A stretch of DNA of 64,000 bases, taken from Sphingosinicella sp. (GTDB taxonomy: Bacteria; Pseudomonadota; Alphaproteobacteria; Sphingomonadales; Sphingomonadaceae). Shown here in pieces: positions 60,915 to 64,000 of this stretch (the first letter of the stretch is position 1; every line of letters starts with the position of its first letter). The DNA lies in the NCBI GenBank assembly GCA_013816585.1, contig JACDEE010000001.1:325001-389000 (forward strand). Reading direction: 5' to 3'. Below the pieces are notes generated by a model. It was given only the letters and a program-made list of their open reading frames with translations. It ran no database searches and was not told where the DNA came from. Both the position numbers and the translations under genes were made by a program.

Positions 60915-62603
60915 ATGACCGATATCAATATGCATAGCATCCCTGAGGCAAGCGAAGGGCAGACCTTCGTCCCGGCCCAGGAACCGGCCAAGCGGGCCGC
61001 CCGGACGCTCGCGCCGATCGGCAAGGTGATCGAGATTAGCGGGGGCGGAGCGCGTCTGGAGATCGAAGGTGCCCGCTTGCGCGAACTTGCGTCGGATGCC
61101 GACCCGAGCGTCGCCATGTCCGGCCAGGTCGGCAGCCAGATCAAGCTGCAAGCAGGCAAACGCTGGATCCTCGCCAATGTCCGCACGCTACGCGTGGAGG
61201 ACGCCGGCGGTAACATGATCGTCGCCGAAATCGACTTCCTGGGTGAAGGCGACGAATGCACGACCACCGGTAAGCTCGTTGATTTCAAGCGAGGCATTAC
61301 GGGCTATCCCATTCCAGGCGATAAGGTCTTTCCGGTGGAGGGCGACGATCTGAAGCAGATGTTCGCCGCCCATGAGCGCGCGCATATCGAGATCGGCACC
61401 GTCTACCCGACCAAGGACGTGCGCGGCGCGCTCTATATCGACGCGATGCTCGGCAAGCATTTCGCTCTTCTGGGTTCGACCGGTACCGGCAAGTCGACCT
61501 CCGCGGCACTGATCATGCACCGAATCTGCGAAATGGCCCCCGAAGGGCATATCGTGATGATTGATCCGCACGGCGAATATTCGGCGGCCTTCAAGGGCTA
61601 TGGCGAATTGTTCAACGTCGACAATCTCGCCATGCCCTATTGGCTGATGAATTTCGAAGAGCATTGCGAAGTGATCCTGACTTCCAGCGGCGCCGATCGT
61701 CAGGCCGATGCCGATATCCTCGCCAAATGCCTGCTCGCCGCCCGCACCAGGAATCGCGTGGCCGAGGGCCTGACCAAGCTGACGGTGGATTCGCCCGTTC
61801 CCTATCTGATGTCGGACCTGACCAATGCCATTTCGAATGAAATGGGCTTGCTCAACAAGGCGACCGACACCGCTCCCTTCATGCGCCTCAAGTCCAAGCT
61901 GGATGAGCTGAAATCCGATCCGCGCTACAGCTTCATGTTTTCCGGGATGCTGGTGGCGGACAGTATGGCGGGTTTCATCGGGAAGATTTTCCGGATGCCC
62001 GCCAACGGCAAGCCGATCTCGATCGTCGACGTTTCGGGCGTCCCCTCCGACATCACTTCGGTAGTGGTCGCGGTGCTTTCGCGACTGGTGTTCGATTATG
62101 CGATCTGGTCGCGCAGCGAAGTGCAAAAACCGGTGCTGCTGGTCTGCGAGGAAGCGCATCGCTACGTGCCCGCCGACAAGACCTCCGGCGGACAGGCGGC
62201 GCGCAAAATCCTGGAACGGATCGCCAAGGAAGGCCGTAAATATGGTGTTTCGCTGGGTCTCATCACGCAGCGCCCATCCGATCTTGCGGAAGGCGTCCTG
62301 TCGCAATGCGGCACGATCATCGCGATGCGCCTCAACAACGAACGCGATCAGGCCTTCGTCAAATCGGCCATGCCCGAAGGCGCGCGAGGGTTCCTCGACG
62401 TCATTCCGGCGCTTCGCAACCGCGAATGCATCGTGTGCGGCGAGGGCGTGTCGATCCCGATCCGGGTTGCCTTCGACGATCTGGAGCGAGACCGCCGCCC
62501 TGCCTCGTCCGATCCTCTCTTCTCCGAACTTTGGAGGCAAAGCGGCGATGAAGAGGCGATGATCGGCCGCGTCATCAAGAGGTGGCGCAGCCAGAGCGGA
62601 TAA
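60915..62603 (+). CDS. HerA-like DUF87 ATPase
   Basis: A 562-aa protein. An N-terminal HAS-barrel-like part (IGKVIEISGGGARLEIEGARLREL, about 35-130) is followed by a hexameric P-loop ATPase: Walker A LLGSTGTGKSTSAALIMHRI near residues 186-205, DPHGEYSAAFKGYGE near 218-232, Walker B VLLVCEEAHRYVPADKTSGG near 408-427, and the arginine-finger region LITQRPSDLAEGVLSQCGTIIAMRLNNERDQ near 449-479. Archaeal HerA pairs with the nuclease NurA in DNA-end resection; no NurA is adjacent here, so the DNA substrate and role are unclear. It starts 95 bp after TIGR02186. Confidence 0.88.
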   Translation: MTDINMHSIPEASEGQTFVPAQEPAKRAARTLAPIGKVIEISGGGARLEIEGARLRELASDADPSVAMSGQVGSQIKLQAGKRWILANVRTLRVEDAGGNMIVAEIDFLGEGDECTTTGKLVDFKRGITGYPIPGDKVFPVEGDDLKQMFAAHERAHIEIGTVYPTKDVRGALYIDAMLGKHFALLGSTGTGKSTSAALIMHRICEMAPEGHIVMIDPHGEYSAAFKGYGELFNVDNLAMPYWLMNFEEHCEVILTSSGADRQADADILAKCLLAARTRNRVAEGLTKLTVDSPVPYLMSDLTNAISNEMGLLNKATDTAPFMRLKSKLDELKSDPRYSFMFSGMLVADSMAGFIGKIFRMPANGKPISIVDVSGVPSDITSVVVAVLSRLVFDYAIWSRSEVQKPVLLVCEEAHRYVPADKTSGGQAARKILERIAKEGRKYGVSLGLITQRPSDLAEGVLSQCGTIIAMRLNNERDQAFVKSAMPEGARGFLDVIPALRNRECIVCGEGVSIPIRVAFDDLERDRRPASSDPLFSELWRQSGDEEAMIGRVIKRWRSQSG

Positions 62604-62610
62604 ACGGTAG

Positions 62611-62625
62611 CCGCCGGCCTGGCGG
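62611..62625 (+). terminator. Weak hairpin after the HerA-like gene
   Basis: CCGCC and GGCGG form a 5-bp stem around GGCCT, seven bases after the stop codon. No T-run follows, so it is a marginal terminator candidate. Confidence 0.25.
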
Positions 62626-62730
62626 GGGAGCCGAGCCGCGGAAATGCGCGAGTCTGGCTTCGGACGAATTATAACTTATAGGACTGCCCATGAATGCCGG
62701 CCTTAGAAACCGGTCAATTAGGGGAATCTG

Positions 62731-64000
62731 ATGCGCATCGCGGTAATTGGGACCGGCTATGTGGGGCTGGTCTCGGGGGCCTGCTTCTCGGATTTTGGTC
62801 ACCACGTGACCTGCGTCGACAAGGACGACGCAAAGATCGACGCCCTCCACCGGGGCGTCATGCCGATTTTCGAGCCCGGGCTGGACCAGCTGGTCGAGCG
62901 CAACGTCAAAGGCGGCCGGCTCGCCTTCACGACAGATCTTCCGGCTGCCGTGGCTGATGCCGAAGCGATCTTTATCGCGGTCGGCACGCCTTCGCGCCGC
63001 GGCGACGGCCATGCCGATCTAAGCTATGTCTATGGCGCGTCGGAGGAAGTGGCGGCGGCGCTGAAAGGACCGGCCGCGATCATCACCAAATCCACCGTTC
63101 CGGTCGGGACAGGCGACGAGGTCGAACGCATCATCCGGGAAATCGCTCCGCGGGCAAAAGCGTGGGTCGTATCCAACCCCGAATTCCTGCGCGAAGGTGC
63201 CGCGATCGAGGATTTCAAGCGACCGGACCGGATCGTGATCGGCACCGAAGACCCTGAAGCCGCCGAGATCATGCGCGAAATATACCGCCCGCTCTATCTG
63301 GGCAAGGCGCCCTTGCTCTTCACCAGCCGGCGGACGGCCGAGCTGATCAAATATGCAGCCAATGCCTTCCTCGCGACCAAGATCACCTTCATCAACGAAA
63401 TCGCCAATCTGTGCGAAGCCGTGGGAGCGGATGTGCAGGATGTGAGCCAGGGTATCGGCCTCGATAAACGGATCGGGTCCAAGTTCCTGCACGCCGGGCC
63501 TGGCTATGGCGGGTCCTGTTTTCCCAAAGATACCCTCGCGTTGCTGAAGACGGCGGAGGATTTTCTGGCGCCCCTGCGGATCGTCGAGGCGGTCGTATCG
63601 GTAAATGATGCGCGCAAACGGGCCATGGGGCGCAAGGTAATCCAGGCAATGGGCGGCGAAGTGAGGGGGATGACGGTCGCTTTGCTCGGCCTGACCTTCA
63701 AACCAAATACCGACGACATGCGCGATGCGCCTTCGATCAGCATCGTCCAGGCGCTCCAAGATGCCGGGGCCAATGTCCGGGGCTATGATCCGGAGGGAAT
63801 GGACCAGGCGCGGCCGTTGCTGCCCGGCGTCGAATTTTGCGACAGTCCCTATGAAGCGGCCAGGGATGCGGATGCGGCGGTGCTGGTTACCGAATGGGAC
63901 GTGTTGCGGGCGCTTGATCTCCACCGGCTCGCCGGCGGAATGAAGCAGAAGATCCTGGTCGATCTTCGCAATATATATCGCGCCGAGGACGCGAAAGCCG
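62731..64000 (+). CDS. ugd: UDP-glucose 6-dehydrogenase, 3' end outside the window
   Basis: This gene is missing from the plus-strand track because no stop occurs before the window ends; 423 codons are present of an expected 430-440. It oxidises UDP-glucose to UDP-glucuronate for exopolysaccharides and glycolipids. It starts MRIAVIGTGYVGLVSGACFS (Rossmann GxGxxG at 7-12). Other hallmarks are FIAVGTPS near 85-92, STVPVGTG near 120, NPEFLREGAAIEDF near 150, ELIKYAANAFLATKITFINEIANLCE with the catalytic Lys near 205-231, GYGGSCFPKD near 254-263 with the catalytic Cys, and GLTFKPNTDDMRDAPS near 321-336. It is preceded by AGGGGAATCTG. GDP-mannose dehydrogenase is a less likely alternative. Confidence 0.95.
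   Translation, partial: MRIAVIGTGYVGLVSGACFSDFGHHVTCVDKDDAKIDALHRGVMPIFEPGLDQLVERNVKGGRLAFTTDLPAAVADAEAIFIAVGTPSRRGDGHADLSYVYGASEEVAAALKGPAAIITKSTVPVGTGDEVERIIREIAPRAKAWVVSNPEFLREGAAIEDFKRPDRIVIGTEDPEAAEIMREIYRPLYLGKAPLLFTSRRTAELIKYAANAFLATKITFINEIANLCEAVGADVQDVSQGIGLDKRIGSKFLHAGPGYGGSCFPKDTLALLKTAEDFLAPLRIVEAVVSVNDARKRAMGRKVIQAMGGEVRGMTVALLGLTFKPNTDDMRDAPSISIVQALQDAGANVRGYDPEGMDQARPLLPGVEFCDSPYEAARDADAAVLVTEWDVLRALDLHRLAGGMKQKILVDLRNIYRAEDAKA

Overview
The window is chromosomal DNA of a high-GC alphaproteobacterium, most likely of the order Sphingomonadales. This rests on the gene neighbourhoods (xth-lolA-ftsK-ubiH, hemC/hemD with a mitofilin-like gene, tldD-DUF924-DUF2007), a GTTC-N7-GTTC LexA box of alphaproteobacterial type, a possible EcfG-type promoter, and a short repeat inside thiC that I recall as common in sphingomonads. 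Genus and species cannot be decided from the sequence.

Layout. 1-7.3 kb: DNA repair (xth), lipoprotein carrier (lolA), chromosome segregation (ftsK), ubiquinone hydroxylase, and a minus-strand trio of Trm112, a Lon-substrate-binding-domain protein and a thioredoxin-TPR chaperone. 7.4-10.4 kb: tRNA-Gly(GCC) followed by a visibly more AT-rich four-gene cassette (MerR regulator, all-helical MazG-like protein, membrane-anchored dCTP deaminase-like protein, DUF1643); this is the one clearly accessory segment. 10.4-20.6 kb: response regulator, mitofilin-like protein, hemD-hemC, tsaD-gpsA, dinB, LOG, sucC, etfBA. 20.6-29.9 kb: DUF885 lipoprotein, nhaA, a PspC gene with a tiny membrane peptide behind a sigma54-like promoter, zinc-ribbon protein, DUF488, Crp/Fnr regulator, Mpo1-like and other membrane proteins, a stress-type SDR operon, a TonB receptor. 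29.9-42.1 kb: ATM1-type ABC exporter, recQ, phoD-like phosphatase, DUF442, the tldD cluster, an ABC ATPase, nadB, an alpha/beta hydrolase. 42.2-52.7 kb: polA with a coupled flippase, then rsmB-rpe-heparinase-purH on the minus strand, an SDHAF4-like gene and a 2H phosphoesterase. 52.8-64 kb: TPP riboswitch-thiC, a LysE exporter behind a perfect 26-bp palindrome, VOC, GFA, GNAT, SIMPL, ung, META, TSUP-TIGR02186, a HerA-like ATPase and a UDP-glucose dehydrogenase cut by the window end.

Most genes are single-copy housekeeping genes in short operons with 1-11 nt stop/start overlaps (GTGA, ATGA, TTGA), which suggests translational coupling. Several starts are GTG or TTG. Three real genes are absent from the ORF track: a 37-aa membrane peptide, a 56-aa DUF1674 protein, and the open-ended UDP-glucose dehydrogenase.

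The best candidate for something undescribed is the cassette at 7.68-10.05 kb. Two of its products resemble nucleotide-metabolism enzymes but appear to have lost catalytic residues, one is anchored in the membrane, and the operon starts with a regulator whose start codon overlaps an inverted repeat. It could be a nucleotide-sensing or anti-phage module; that function is inference only.
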